36,377 nucleotides of DNA from Legionella sp. (GCA_031291115.1 JARLJQ010000039.1:1-36377); one strand, 5' to 3'. Numbered from the stretch's first letter, positions 8,925-18,175 are shown. Notes: a model not told the origin generated them from the letters alone. Numbers and translations are program-made.

Positions 8925-11081
8925 ATGCATCGGATAGTACTATTATCCTTGATAGTGATTCTAAGTAATTTTGCTCATGCAGACTGGGTTTTAAATAACC
9001 CTTATCCGCAAAGTGAGGCAGATGAGGTCATTTATTATTCTTCGTTCACGGAGCAACCTAAAACGCTAGATCCGGCTTTGTCGTACTCAGCAAATGAATA
9101 CCTTTTTATTGCACAGGTGTATGAGCCTTTAGTTGAATATGATTATTTACTGCGGCCTTATCAATTAAAAGCCTTAGCGGCTACTCAATTACCACAAATT
9201 AACTATCTTGATGCTCAAGGTATTCCAATTCCTGAAGGCAGCCAAACAGCACCGGCTTTTAGTGTGTACACCATACATATTAACAAAGGTGTTATGTATC
9301 AACCGCATCCCGCATTTGTTAAGGATAGTGCCGGTTTATATCGTTATCATCATTTATCAGAAGACTTTCTTGATGATAAGGACATTGAGCAATTAAGTGA
9401 TTTTAAATATACAGGGACCCGAGAGTTAATCGTTGATGATTACATCTATCAAATTAAGCGTTTGGCAAATCCCGCTGTAAGCTCACCTATTTATGGTTTA
9501 ATGAGCGACTATATTTTAGGATTTAAAGAGTTTGCGCAGCCGTTTCGAGGCAGAAGTGAGTATATTGATCTGCGTAAATATCCATTAAATGGTCTTAAAA
9601 AACTGGATGACTATACTTTTGAAATTACTTTAAAAGGCCAATACACGCAGTTTTTATTTTGGTTGGCCATGCCTTTTTTCTCACCGATACCTTGGGAGGC
9701 CGATGTATTTTATTCGCAGCCCGGGATGAAAGATAAGAACATTACTTTAGGCTGGTATCCCGTGGGTACCGGGCCATTCATGTTGACCAAAAACAATCCT
9801 AACCGCAGTATGGTTTTGGTGAAAAATCCTAATTTTCATGAAGAGTATTTTCCTACAGGTGGCTCAGAGAAGGATATAAAGGCGGGCTATTTAGCTCATG
9901 CAGGCAAGCGCCTGCCTTTAATTGATAAAGCAATTTATACTTTGGAAAAGGAGTCGATTCCTCGTTGGAACAAATTCTTGCAAGGCTATTACGACAGTTC
10001 AACGGTAAGTTCAGACAGTTTTGATCAGGCCATCCATATTAATCGCCGCGGCGATGCCATGTTAACTCCCGATATGAAAAAGAAAGGAATCCATTTAACT
10101 CAAAGCAAACAACCCATTATTTTTTATATGGGTTTTAATATGTTAGATAATGTCGTTGGGGGTGCTAGTGAGCGTGCGCGTAAATTACGCCAGGCGATTT
10201 CAATCGCGGTGAATTACGATGAATACATTGCGATTTTTTATAACGGTCGAGGCAATGCGGCGCAAGGACCTATTCCCGCGGGAATTTTTGGCTATAAGGA
10301 CGGTAAGGAGGGCATTAATCCGTATACCTATGAATGGAAAAATAATGAAGCCGTGCGACGTCCTTTAAGTGATGCCAAGCAATTGATGGTTGAGGCAGGC
10401 TATCCTAAAGGCGTTGATCCCACTACAAACAAGGCCTTAATTCTGCACTATGATGCAACTGCTTCGGGAGCTGCAGAAGATAAAGCTTTATTAGATTGGA
10501 TGCGTAAACAGTTTGCCGCTCTTGGTATTGATTTGAATGTCAGAGCCACTATGTATAACCGCTTTCAGGAAAAAATGCGTGTAGGCGATATGCAAATATT
10601 CAGTTGGGGATGGTCTGCGGATTATCCTGATCCGGAAAATTTCTTATTTCAATTGTACGGTCCCAATGGCAAAGTAACGCATGGTGGAGAAAATGCGGCA
10701 AACTATCAAAATCCTGAGTTTGATCGCTTATTTGAGTTAATGAAAAATCGTAAAAATGATTCAGAAAGACAGCAGCTTATTGATAGAATGTTACAGATAG
10801 TATTGCATGATGCACCTTGGGCTTGGGGACTTAACACCGAGGAATTAATTTTGTCGCACAGTTGGGTATCGCGTACGAAACCTAATACTATTTCTCAGAA
10901 TCTATTAAAATACGTGTCAATCAATGTATCGGAGCGCAACCGCTTACGATTGGCTTGGAATCAACCTGTTTTTTGGCCTTTAGGCTTATTATTCTTATTG
11001 GTAGCAGCCTTGGTTTTACCTTTGGTGTTTGCTTATCTAAAAAAAGAAAAACAACCGGCAAAGAGGATTGATATACCATGA
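8925..11081 (+). CDS. Family 5 peptide-type ABC substrate-binding protein with C-terminal membrane anchor
   Basis: Binding component of an oligopeptide/dipeptide-type (SBP_bac_5) importer. Residues 1-19 are a signal peptide ending in FAHA with no lipobox cysteine. The mature start, YYSSFTEQPKTLDPALSYSANE, is the typical opening of the family. Other family-type segments are WYPVGTGPFMLTKNNPNRSMVLVKNPN, ARKLRQAISIAVNYDEY and GWSADYPDPENFLFQLYG. At 718 residues it is longer than the usual 500-550, through insertions in the first third and a C-terminal hydrophobic helix (about residues 682-704) followed by a basic tail. This should tether it to the inner membrane instead of leaving it free or as a lipoprotein. 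AAGGA ribosome site. It overlaps the next gene by ATGA. Confidence 0.93.
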   Translation: MHRIVLLSLIVILSNFAHADWVLNNPYPQSEADEVIYYSSFTEQPKTLDPALSYSANEYLFIAQVYEPLVEYDYLLRPYQLKALAATQLPQINYLDAQGIPIPEGSQTAPAFSVYTIHINKGVMYQPHPAFVKDSAGLYRYHHLSEDFLDDKDIEQLSDFKYTGTRELIVDDYIYQIKRLANPAVSSPIYGLMSDYILGFKEFAQPFRGRSEYIDLRKYPLNGLKKLDDYTFEITLKGQYTQFLFWLAMPFFSPIPWEADVFYSQPGMKDKNITLGWYPVGTGPFMLTKNNPNRSMVLVKNPNFHEEYFPTGGSEKDIKAGYLAHAGKRLPLIDKAIYTLEKESIPRWNKFLQGYYDSSTVSSDSFDQAIHINRRGDAMLTPDMKKKGIHLTQSKQPIIFYMGFNMLDNVVGGASERARKLRQAISIAVNYDEYIAIFYNGRGNAAQGPIPAGIFGYKDGKEGINPYTYEWKNNEAVRRPLSDAKQLMVEAGYPKGVDPTTNKALILHYDATASGAAEDKALLDWMRKQFAALGIDLNVRATMYNRFQEKMRVGDMQIFSWGWSADYPDPENFLFQLYGPNGKVTHGGENAANYQNPEFDRLFELMKNRKNDSERQQLIDRMLQIVLHDAPWAWGLNTEELILSHSWVSRTKPNTISQNLLKYVSINVSERNRLRLAWNQPVFWPLGLLFLLVAALVLPLVFAYLKKEKQPAKRIDIP

Positions 11082-12055
11082 TGAGATATGTACTGCGGCG
11101 ATTTTTTTACGCCATGCCGATTCTTTTTGGAATTAATATACTGACCTTTATTTTATTTTTCATGGTGAATACGCCGGATGACATTGCGCGAATGCATTTA
11201 GGCCAGAAACATGTGTCACAACAGGCGATTGATGATTGGAAACTCAAGCATGGTTATAATCTACCTTTGTTTTTTAACGAACAAAAAAAAGGATTGGAGC
11301 AAATAGAAGACACTTTATTTTTTCAAAAATCAATGAAGTTATTTACCTTTGATTTTGGAATGTCTGATGCGGGACGCGATATCAGTCAAGACATTACTTT
11401 TAGAATGTGGCCAAGCCTTGCTATTGCTATACCGGTTTTATTTTTGGATGTACTAAGTAACATCATAATAGCAATGTCTATGGCTTTTTTCCGTGGCACC
11501 TACCTTGATTTAACTGGGGTGGTGCTGTGTATTATTTTAATGTCGATTTCCAGCTTGTTTTATATTATTGGCGGTCAATACCTTTTTGGAAAATTACTGC
11601 GCTTGGTGCCTATCTCAGGTTACGACGGCGGTTGGGAGTCGATAAAATTTATTATCCTTCCTGTTACGGTGGCAGTCATCGGTGGCTTGGGAGCTGGTGG
11701 GCGTTGGTATCGCACTTTATTTTTGGAAGAAATGAATAAAGATTATGTGAAAACGGCTCGAGCAAAAGGCTTATCGGAACGGCGGGTGATGTTTAAACAT
11801 GTTTTAAAAAATACGATGCTGCCTATTTTAACGGGTATTGTGGTAATTATTCCTTCTTTATTTATGGGCAGTCTGATTTTGGAGTCTTTTTTTGGTGTGC
11901 CGGGATTGGGCAGTTATATTATTGATGCAATTCAGCAACAGGATTTTGCCATAGTACGAGCCATGGTTTTTTTAGGTTCCATTCTTTATATTGCAGGTTT
12001 GGTGTTAACTGATTTTTCTTATATGCTGGTTGATCCACGGGTTAAGCTGTCATAA
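11078..12055 (+). CDS. ABC transporter permease, OppB/DppB-like
   Basis: First inner-membrane permease of the importer. The N-terminus (MMRYVLRRFFYAMPILFGINILTF) is the usual OppB opening, followed by a periplasmic loop and about five more membrane segments; 325 residues is normal for the family. The EAA loop that docks on the ATPase is clear in KDYVKTARAKGLSERRV with the following HVLKNTMLP. Its ATG overlaps the binding-protein stop (ATGA, 11078-11081), so translation is coupled; a second ATG follows directly and either may be used. The conserved EAA loop implies that a partner ATPase exists elsewhere in the genome. Confidence 0.94.
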   Translation: MMRYVLRRFFYAMPILFGINILTFILFFMVNTPDDIARMHLGQKHVSQQAIDDWKLKHGYNLPLFFNEQKKGLEQIEDTLFFQKSMKLFTFDFGMSDAGRDISQDITFRMWPSLAIAIPVLFLDVLSNIIIAMSMAFFRGTYLDLTGVVLCIILMSISSLFYIIGGQYLFGKLLRLVPISGYDGGWESIKFIILPVTVAVIGGLGAGGRWYRTLFLEEMNKDYVKTARAKGLSERRVMFKHVLKNTMLPILTGIVVIIPSLFMGSLILESFFGVPGLGSYIIDAIQQQDFAIVRAMVFLGSILYIAGLVLTDFSYMLVDPRVKLS

Positions 12056-12077
12056 GGAATATATCAAGGAATAAAAG

Positions 12078-13415
12078 ATGAATTTTGAATTTCTATGGAC
12101 TGATATATGTTTTCTTACTCTGTTGGTCTTAAGTGTCGTGCTGATTCTTTTTAGCCTGCGCAAACAACACATCAGACATTCTTTTTCTATTATTTTGCAC
12201 CGCCCCATAGCCGTTAGTGCGGGAATTGTTCTGTTGTTTTTTATGACTGTAGGCGTATTGGATTCCATTCATTTTACAACGAGTACTACGGAATCTGAAA
12301 CAGCTACTTCAGTTTTAGATAAGCTTATAGCGCCCTTAGGTACCGTATCTGAAAAAACCTATTCTGCACCTTTAGCTTTAAGGCAATTTGTGACTGATAC
12401 GGTTTTAGTTGATGGGGTGATGCAACAAATCTATCCGTTACTCACTTATCCAGCACAGAGTGTAAAAACCCAGGTGGAAAAAATTCAGTTAATAAAAAAC
12501 TGCTTATGGACCTCTTTGGCCTACAGTCTTATTGTGGTGTGTGCTTTGGGATTTATAACAATTCTTTTTTGTAAATTGCGGTCTTCAAAATCAATCCTTT
12601 CTTTAAGTACTACAAGTACTAGTGCCTTAATTACTCTTGGTGTTTTGGTATTTTTTACCGTGTTTGGTTATGGCCTATCAAGAACATTTCACGTTTTTGG
12701 AACCGGACAAATTGGGCAAGATATTTTTTACTTTACGATTAAGAGCATACGAACAGGATTGATTATTGGTCTTTTAACTACCTTATTTATGTTGCCCCTG
12801 GCGTTGTTTCTAGGAATTGCAGCCGGTTATTTTGGTGGGGTAGTGGATGATGTGATTCAATACATTTATACCACCTTAAGTTCTATCCCAGGGGTTTTAT
12901 TAATTACAGCCTCTGTTTTATCGTTACAAACTTATATCGCCAATCACCCGGCACAATTTCCTACGTTAGCTGCGAGTGCTGATGCGCGTTTGCTGGCTTT
13001 ATGTTTGATTTTGGGCGTAACCAGTTGGACCAGTTTATGCCGACTTCTACGCGCTGAGACTTTGAAGCTGCGTGAGGTTGATTACGTTATGGCTGCTCGT
13101 GCTTTGGGCTCGAGCTGGTTTACTATTATTCGTAAACATTTATTGCCTAATGTGATGCATATTGTGGTGATTACTTTGGTATTGGATTTTAGCTTTTTAG
13201 TAATGGCTGAGGCTTTATTATCCTATGTTGGAGTAGGTGTTTCACCAACCACAATCAGCTGGGGCAACATGATTAACAGTGCGCGTCTTGAGTTGGCTCG
13301 TGATCCAGTGATTTGGTGGCCTATGTTTGCTGCATTTTTATTTATGTTTTTATTGGTTCTGGCAATTAATCTCTTTGCAGATGCGGTGAGGGATGCTTTT
13401 GACCCTCGTTATTAG
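12078..13415 (+). CDS. ABC transporter permease, OppC/DppC-like, with extended N-terminus
   Basis: Second permease of the importer. The core, from about residue 190 (FGLSRTFHVFGTGQIGQDIF, where family members have HPFGTDxxGRD), contains six membrane segments and the EAA loop in REVDYVMAARALGSSW before KHLLPNV. The end, NLFADAVRDAFDPRY, is the family signature. At 445 residues it is about 100-150 longer than OppC: the extra part holds additional membrane segments at about 8-28, 38-60, 144-166 and 175-195 with a loop between the second and third. The 22-bp gap after OppB includes an AAGGA ribosome site. Family A copy 2 follows 6 bp after the stop and probably ends the operon. Confidence 0.93.
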   Translation: MNFEFLWTDICFLTLLVLSVVLILFSLRKQHIRHSFSIILHRPIAVSAGIVLLFFMTVGVLDSIHFTTSTTESETATSVLDKLIAPLGTVSEKTYSAPLALRQFVTDTVLVDGVMQQIYPLLTYPAQSVKTQVEKIQLIKNCLWTSLAYSLIVVCALGFITILFCKLRSSKSILSLSTTSTSALITLGVLVFFTVFGYGLSRTFHVFGTGQIGQDIFYFTIKSIRTGLIIGLLTTLFMLPLALFLGIAAGYFGGVVDDVIQYIYTTLSSIPGVLLITASVLSLQTYIANHPAQFPTLAASADARLLALCLILGVTSWTSLCRLLRAETLKLREVDYVMAARALGSSWFTIIRKHLLPNVMHIVVITLVLDFSFLVMAEALLSYVGVGVSPTTISWGNMINSARLELARDPVIWWPMFAAFLFMFLLVLAINLFADAVRDAFDPRY

Positions 13416-13421
13416 CCACTG

Positions 13422-13512
13422 CCCGTCATCCAGAGCGAAGCGATACCGAGCCACATCAGGAGGTCCTTCGCTACGCTCTGGATGACGGGGGAGAGGGGCT
13501 CTGGATGACGGG
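13422..13512. repeat. Family A palindromic repeat, copy 2, with an extra half arm
   Basis: Arms 13422-13442 and 13469-13489 match as inverted copies at 20 of 21 bases. The loop carries the same sequence as copies 1 and 3 but inverted (GAGCCACATCAGGAGGTCC here, GGACCTCCTGAATGTGGCTC in copy 1), so this copy is in the opposite orientation. A 15-base duplicate of the right end (GCTCTGGATGACGGG) follows at 13498-13512. The element lies between the ABC operon and dnaE, and its hairpin probably acts as a terminator. Confidence 0.88.
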
Positions 13513-13574
13513 TATTCCCATTTAAATCCTATTAGGTTAAAGTGCATCAATTATAATTAATGGTCTACTCATCT

Positions 13575-16500
13575 ATGCAACAACGTTTTGTGCATTTACG
13601 TGTTCACACCGAATTTTCTTTAGTCGATGGTCTGGTTCGAGTAAAGCCTTTAATGAAGGCATTACCCTCCAGAGGCATGTGTGCGGTTGCAATTACTGAT
13701 TTTTGCAATTTGTTTGCTGCGGTGAAACTGTTTAAAAATGCTGTTGATGCAGGGATTAAACCCATTATTGGCGGGGATATTCCTTGTCATGATCCTGCAC
13801 AGCCAGAGCAAGTATACTCATTAGTTCTTTTATGTCAGAACGCTGAAGGTTATAAAAATTTAACCTGTCTTGTTTCTAAAGCGTATCAAGAAGGGCAGCA
13901 TCAAGGTCAACCGCGTGTACAAAATTCGTGGGTTGAAGCGTATTCTGCAGGCTTAATTGCCTTATCTGGCGGTAAATTTGGCGATATAGGACAAGCCTTG
14001 TTGGCAGATGATTGGGCGTTGGCCAAAAGCCGTGCCTTACATTGGCAGTCTTTATTCCCCAACCGTTTTTACCTTGAAATTCAACGTACTGGAAGGGCTG
14101 ATGAGGAGCGATATAATGAGAAGTTAATCGCCTTGGCTGATGAGTTGCAATTACCTTTAGTTGCAACAAATGACGTACGTTTCATTGATAAGGAAGATTT
14201 TGAAGCCCATGAAGCACGTGTATGTATTCATGAAGGGTATTCGCTGGCCGATCCACGGCGTTCAAAAAACTACAGTGCTCAGCAATACCTACGTTCCGCT
14301 GAAGAAATGGAGGCTTTATTTGCGGATTTGCCTTCGGCCATTCAAAATACGGTCGAAATCAGTAAACGCTGTACTGTGAAGCTTGATTTAGGTAATAACT
14401 ATTTACCTAGTTTCCCGATTCCAGAAGGTTCTACTGTTGAAAAGTATTTATCGCATTTATCCGAAGTAGGTCTGAATGAGCGATTAGAGCAATTATTTAA
14501 AAACAAATCAGCAGAAGAACTACAAGCGGCAAGAGGCGCATACGATGAACGTTTGCAGATTGAGCTGACGGTAATTAATAACATGGGTTTTCCCGGTTAT
14601 TTCTTGATTGTAGCGGACTTTATTCAATGGGCAAAACAAAATGGTGTTCCAGTAGGACCAGGAAGAGGCTCGGGTGCGGGCTCTCTGGTTGCTTATGCTT
14701 TAAAAATTACTGACCTGGATCCTTTGGAATATGAATTGTTGTTTGAGCGATTTTTGAACCCAGAACGGGTATCTATGCCTGACTTTGATATCGACTTTTG
14801 TATGGAAGGGCGCGACAGGGTTATTGATTATGTGGCCGAAAAATACGGCAGACAAAGCGTGTCGCAAATCATCACCTTCGGTACTATGGCAGCAAAAGCC
14901 GTAGTGCGCGATGTGGGGCGTGTATTAAGTCATCCATATGGTTTTGTTGATAAATTAGCAAAATTAATTCCTTTTGAAATTGGTATTACGCTCAATAAAG
15001 CTATGGAGATGGAGCCTGAGTTAAATCGCCGCTATCAAGAAGAGGAAGAGGTAAAAGAACTTATTGATTTGGCTTTAAAGCTTGAAGGCATTACACGTAA
15101 TGCAGGAAAACATGCGGGAGGCGTGGTTATTGCGCCGTCTTTGCTTACTGATTTTACGGCTATTTATTGTGAAGAAGGCTCTACTCAGATTGTAAGTCAA
15201 TTTGATAAGGACGATGTTGAGGCCGTAGGTCTTGTTAAGTTTGACTTTTTGGGTTTAAGAACGCTCACCATTATCGATTGGGCTCTAGCGACAGTAAACA
15301 AAAAAAATGAACAAAAAGGACTTCCTTTCGTTGATATCGCACAAATTCCAACGGATGATGAAGCGACCTTTGATTTGCTAAAGGCCTGTAAAACAACGGC
15401 CGTATTTCAGCTTGAATCCCGTGGTATGAAAGAGTTGATTGGTCGATTACAACCCGACTGTTTTGAAGACATTATTGCTTTAGTGGCTTTATTTCGTCCT
15501 GGTCCTTTGCAGTCAGGAATGGTGGACGACTTTATTGATAGAAAACATGGGCGAGCTGCGGTAGATTACCCGCACCCTGATTTGGAGCCCATTTTAAAGC
15601 CTACTTATGGGGTTATTTTATATCAGGAACAGGTGATGCAGATTGCTCAGGTATTGGCAAACTACACCTTGGGGGCGGCGGATATGCTCCGTCGGGCGAT
15701 GGGTAAGAAAAAACCCGAGGAAATGGCCGAACAGCGAGAAATTTTTACTGAAGGTGCGACTGCTCGTGGCGTTGAGGAAAAAGTAGCAACGCATATTTTC
15801 GACTTGATGGAAAAATTTGCAGGCTACGGTTTTAATAAATCGCATTCAGCTGCTTACGCTTTGGTTGCCTATCAAACAGCTTGGCTTAAAGCGCATTATC
15901 CTGCTGCCTTTATGGCTGCTGTAATGTCTTCGGATATGGATAATACCGATAAAGTAGTGACTTTTATCGACGAATGCGCGCATATGAAATTAAATGTTTT
16001 GCCGCCTTCAGTGAATCAATCCATGCATCCCTTTACCGTTAGTGATGACGTAACTATTATTTACGGTCTTGGTGCGATTAAAGGTGTTGGTGAGTCAGCA
16101 ATTGATTGTATTACCCAGGAACGTGCGGCAGATGGAACTTATGCTGATTTATTTGGTTTTTGCCAAAGGCTTGATTTGCGTAAGGTAAACCGGCGTGTGC
16201 TTGAAGCCTTAATTAAAAGCGGGGCTTTTGATACCTGGCAGATTGAGCGGGCAGTATTAACTGCTTCACTTGAAAAAGCGTTAAAAGTTGCAGAAAAAGA
16301 ACATCAAAATCAATCCAGTGGCCAATTTGATTTATTTTCACTCTTAGAAGATGAAGCCAGTAGTCAAGAGTATTTAGCAGCGAAACCTTGGTCTGAGGCA
16401 CAACGGCTGGAAGGTGAACGCGAGGTATTGGGCTTTTATCTGACCGGACATCCTGCGGACCAATACCGGCGTGAATTTGGTGATTTTATTGTGCCGATTA

Positions 16501-17021
16501 GTCAGTTAAATCCTTCTATGCATAAAAAGGCAGTGATTTGTGCACAAGTGTCTTCTATTCGTAAAATTATAACCAAGCGTGGGAAAAAACTGGTTATTAT
16601 TGGCTTGGATGACTCTACATCGCGGATGGACGTTGTAGTATTTGGTGAAGTTTTTGATTCGTTTACTTCGCCATTGGCAACCGGTGATATGCTGGTGACT
16701 GAAGGTGAAGTAGCGCATGATGATTACAGTGGCGGTGTTAAAATGACCGCGACCCAGCTTTATAATATACCGGCCGCGCGTACTCGTTTTGCTCGTTGTT
16801 TGGAGTTACGATTAAAACCGGAGAATCAAGCGATTTTGCCTTCGATTCAAGCCTTACTAAAAGCATATTCAGGAAATTCCCTGGTTCAGGTTGCCTATAC
16901 AAATGAATACGCTAAAGCTCAATTAAGTTTGGCGCAGCAATGGCAAGTGATGCCTAGTGATGAATTACTTGCCCTTTTGGTAAATCTTTTAGGTGAAGAG
17001 CAAGTCGTGATGCGGTATTAA
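13575..17021 (+). CDS. dnaE: DNA polymerase III alpha subunit
   Basis: Catalytic subunit of the replicative polymerase. From the start chosen (MQQRFVHLRVHTEFSLVDGL, 1148 aa) the protein has a PHP domain at the N-terminus, the polymerase core with the metal-binding Asp403 and Asp405 in PDFDIDFC, GPGRGSGAGSLVAYAL, the GYGFNKSHSAAYA motif, a helix-hairpin-helix region (YGLGAIKGVGESAI) and a C-terminal OB fold. Residue numbers agree within two of those in E. coli. The longer start at 13560 adds five residues; neither has a clear ribosome site, but the shorter form matches the family N-terminus. It lies apart from the accA/lpxB-type neighbours found in other proteobacteria and follows family A copy 2. 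Confidence 0.97.
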   Translation: MQQRFVHLRVHTEFSLVDGLVRVKPLMKALPSRGMCAVAITDFCNLFAAVKLFKNAVDAGIKPIIGGDIPCHDPAQPEQVYSLVLLCQNAEGYKNLTCLVSKAYQEGQHQGQPRVQNSWVEAYSAGLIALSGGKFGDIGQALLADDWALAKSRALHWQSLFPNRFYLEIQRTGRADEERYNEKLIALADELQLPLVATNDVRFIDKEDFEAHEARVCIHEGYSLADPRRSKNYSAQQYLRSAEEMEALFADLPSAIQNTVEISKRCTVKLDLGNNYLPSFPIPEGSTVEKYLSHLSEVGLNERLEQLFKNKSAEELQAARGAYDERLQIELTVINNMGFPGYFLIVADFIQWAKQNGVPVGPGRGSGAGSLVAYALKITDLDPLEYELLFERFLNPERVSMPDFDIDFCMEGRDRVIDYVAEKYGRQSVSQIITFGTMAAKAVVRDVGRVLSHPYGFVDKLAKLIPFEIGITLNKAMEMEPELNRRYQEEEEVKELIDLALKLEGITRNAGKHAGGVVIAPSLLTDFTAIYCEEGSTQIVSQFDKDDVEAVGLVKFDFLGLRTLTIIDWALATVNKKNEQKGLPFVDIAQIPTDDEATFDLLKACKTTAVFQLESRGMKELIGRLQPDCFEDIIALVALFRPGPLQSGMVDDFIDRKHGRAAVDYPHPDLEPILKPTYGVILYQEQVMQIAQVLANYTLGAADMLRRAMGKKKPEEMAEQREIFTEGATARGVEEKVATHIFDLMEKFAGYGFNKSHSAAYALVAYQTAWLKAHYPAAFMAAVMSSDMDNTDKVVTFIDECAHMKLNVLPPSVNQSMHPFTVSDDVTIIYGLGAIKGVGESAIDCITQERAADGTYADLFGFCQRLDLRKVNRRVLEALIKSGAFDTWQIERAVLTASLEKALKVAEKEHQNQSSGQFDLFSLLEDEASSQEYLAAKPWSEAQRLEGEREVLGFYLTGHPADQYRREFGDFIVPISQLNPSMHKKAVICAQVSSIRKIITKRGKKLVIIGLDDSTSRMDVVVFGEVFDSFTSPLATGDMLVTEGEVAHDDYSGGVKMTATQLYNIPAARTRFARCLELRLKPENQAILPSIQALLKAYSGNSLVQVAYTNEYAKAQLSLAQQWQVMPSDELLALLVNLLGEEQVVMRY

Positions 17022-17052
17022 TAGTTTAGCGAAGGATTTTCTATCCATAATA

Positions 17053-17463
17053 TTACACAATGCTTTTTAATATTCTAAGCTCTCTATCGGCTTCTAATTT
17101 TTTTTGAAAATCGCCAGGCAGCCTGACTAATTGAAAGAATGTTGCCGAAGTGCTTCCTACTAGCGTCGCGTAAAAGGGTAGTATTTCATTAATTGTTGCT
17201 ACTTTTTTATTAAATATCGAAGAACGAGAGAGATGTATGAATTTTTGATCTTCAGGAAGATGGGTTCCAGTAAGATCAACCGCATCATGATTATCCCGAG
17301 CAAAACGCTCCAGAGTATCTCTTAACACGAAGCTTGAGATAAATCCTAGTAAGGCACCTAAACAGGCATATATTAGGATTTTTGGCAGGGTTTGGGGTAC
17401 ATAAAGTACCAGAAATAATAAATCACCGCGTAGCTCAGAGCCTTTAGGGGGATTAGAAGGCAT
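17053..17463 (-). CDS. Small membrane protein of unknown function (136 aa)
   Basis: I do not recognise it. A polar N-terminus of ~14 residues precedes a hydrophobic stretch from about residue 15 to 47 that could form two short membrane helices (LLFLVLYVPQTL and ILIYACLGALLGFISSFVL). A soluble part with several charged residues follows, then a less hydrophobic segment (about 93-113) and a charged helical C-terminus. A GGA 8 bp before the ATG gives weak support to the start. It converges on dnaE with a 31-bp gap that has no clear terminator. Its upstream region is occupied by the family B element. Confidence 0.6.
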   Translation of the reverse strand: MPSNPPKGSELRGDLLFLVLYVPQTLPKILIYACLGALLGFISSFVLRDTLERFARDNHDAVDLTGTHLPEDQKFIHLSRSSIFNKKVATINEILPFYATLVGSTSATFFQLVRLPGDFQKKLEADRELRILKSIV

Positions 17464-17538
17464 AATGCGTCCAATTAATAAACAGCGACTAGACTTTACA
17501 CGAACTGTTCTTTTTGTTCAACATCGATTAACTATAAA

Positions 17539-17748
17539 TTAACGTGAGTCTGGATAAAGGGGCCATTAGATCCTGTCTCTACCGTGATCCGTTCGTGCTG
17601 AGGAGGAGCAATAGCGACGTCTCGAAGCATCTGCGTCAAGACTATAACCTTGTGCGAATGCTTCGAGACGGCGTAAACGCCTCCTTAGCACGAATGGTTT
17701 TCTGGTGGGAGGTAGATCTTGTGGCTCCTTTATCCAGACTGACGTTAA
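17539..17748. mobile_element. Family B MITE-like element, complete copy
   Basis: Terminal inverted repeats at 17539-17565 and 17722-17748 agree at 25 of 27 bases (consensus start TTAACGTCAG, then TCTGGATAAA). Inside lies a second inverted pair, 17589-17630 against 17658-17697, containing CGTCTCGAAGCAT and GAGGAGG/CCTCCTTAGCACGA, so the 210 bp would fold into a long nested hairpin. No open reading frame of note and no transposase. Non-autonomous element is the best description. It fills most of the 356-bp gap between the 136-aa membrane protein gene and phhB; the rest of that gap shows nothing recognisable apart from the start regions of the flanking gene. Confidence 0.85.
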
Positions 17749-17819
17749 ATTAATGAAAGGCTTTGGTATGGAATTCAGGCTCAGTGTGACTGTTTCCCGA
17801 ATTCTATTCAAACAATAAC

Positions 17820-18161
17820 TCATTCAACCAAAAGATTATCTAGTTTCGCTGCACAAATAAAATCATTATGACTTAAACCATCTAAAGCATGGGTCATAAA
17901 ACTAACACGGCAATAGTTATAACCTACTTCCAAATCAGGATGATGGTTTTCAATATTAGCTATCCAGGCCAAGGCATTTACAAAAGCCATTGTTTCGTAA
18001 AAATCTTTGAATGATAATTCACGTTTGATAATTCGATGGTCTGCACTGACTTGCCATTGCTTATTTAATTGAGGCATTAAATTTTTTATTTGCTCTGCAT
18101 TTAATGCAGCTCCAATTCCTTCACAGGACTCACAATGTTTGCTGCTTAAATCACTGGTCAT
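17820..18161 (-). CDS. phhB: Pterin-4a-carbinolamine dehydratase
   Basis: Dehydrates 4a-hydroxytetrahydropterin, regenerating the cofactor of phenylalanine hydroxylase. The family motif is intact: ENHHPDLEVGYNYCRVSFMTHALDGLSHND, with His73, His74-Pro75, the later His91 and Asp100; 113 residues is the normal length. The N-terminus has extra cysteines (Cys10, Cys13) as in many proteobacterial members. An AAGGA ribosome site precedes the ATG, which lies 14 bp after the hisC stop, so both are one transcript. Phenylalanine hydroxylase itself is not in the window; if it is elsewhere, this enzyme would support phenylalanine-to-tyrosine conversion. Confidence 0.95.
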   Translation of the reverse strand: MTSDLSSKHCESCEGIGAALNAEQIKNLMPQLNKQWQVSADHRIIKRELSFKDFYETMAFVNALAWIANIENHHPDLEVGYNYCRVSFMTHALDGLSHNDFICAAKLDNLLVE

Positions 18162-18175
18162 TTCAGTTCCTTTTT

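Noticed and set aside
13350..13550. 66-residue minus-strand frame
   Set aside because: It is made mostly of family A palindrome sequence and the end of the OppC-like gene; no ribosome site.
17544..17823. Short frames on both strands between the 136-aa gene and phhB
   Set aside because: Both cover the family B element; their translations are Arg/Ser-rich products of the repeat.
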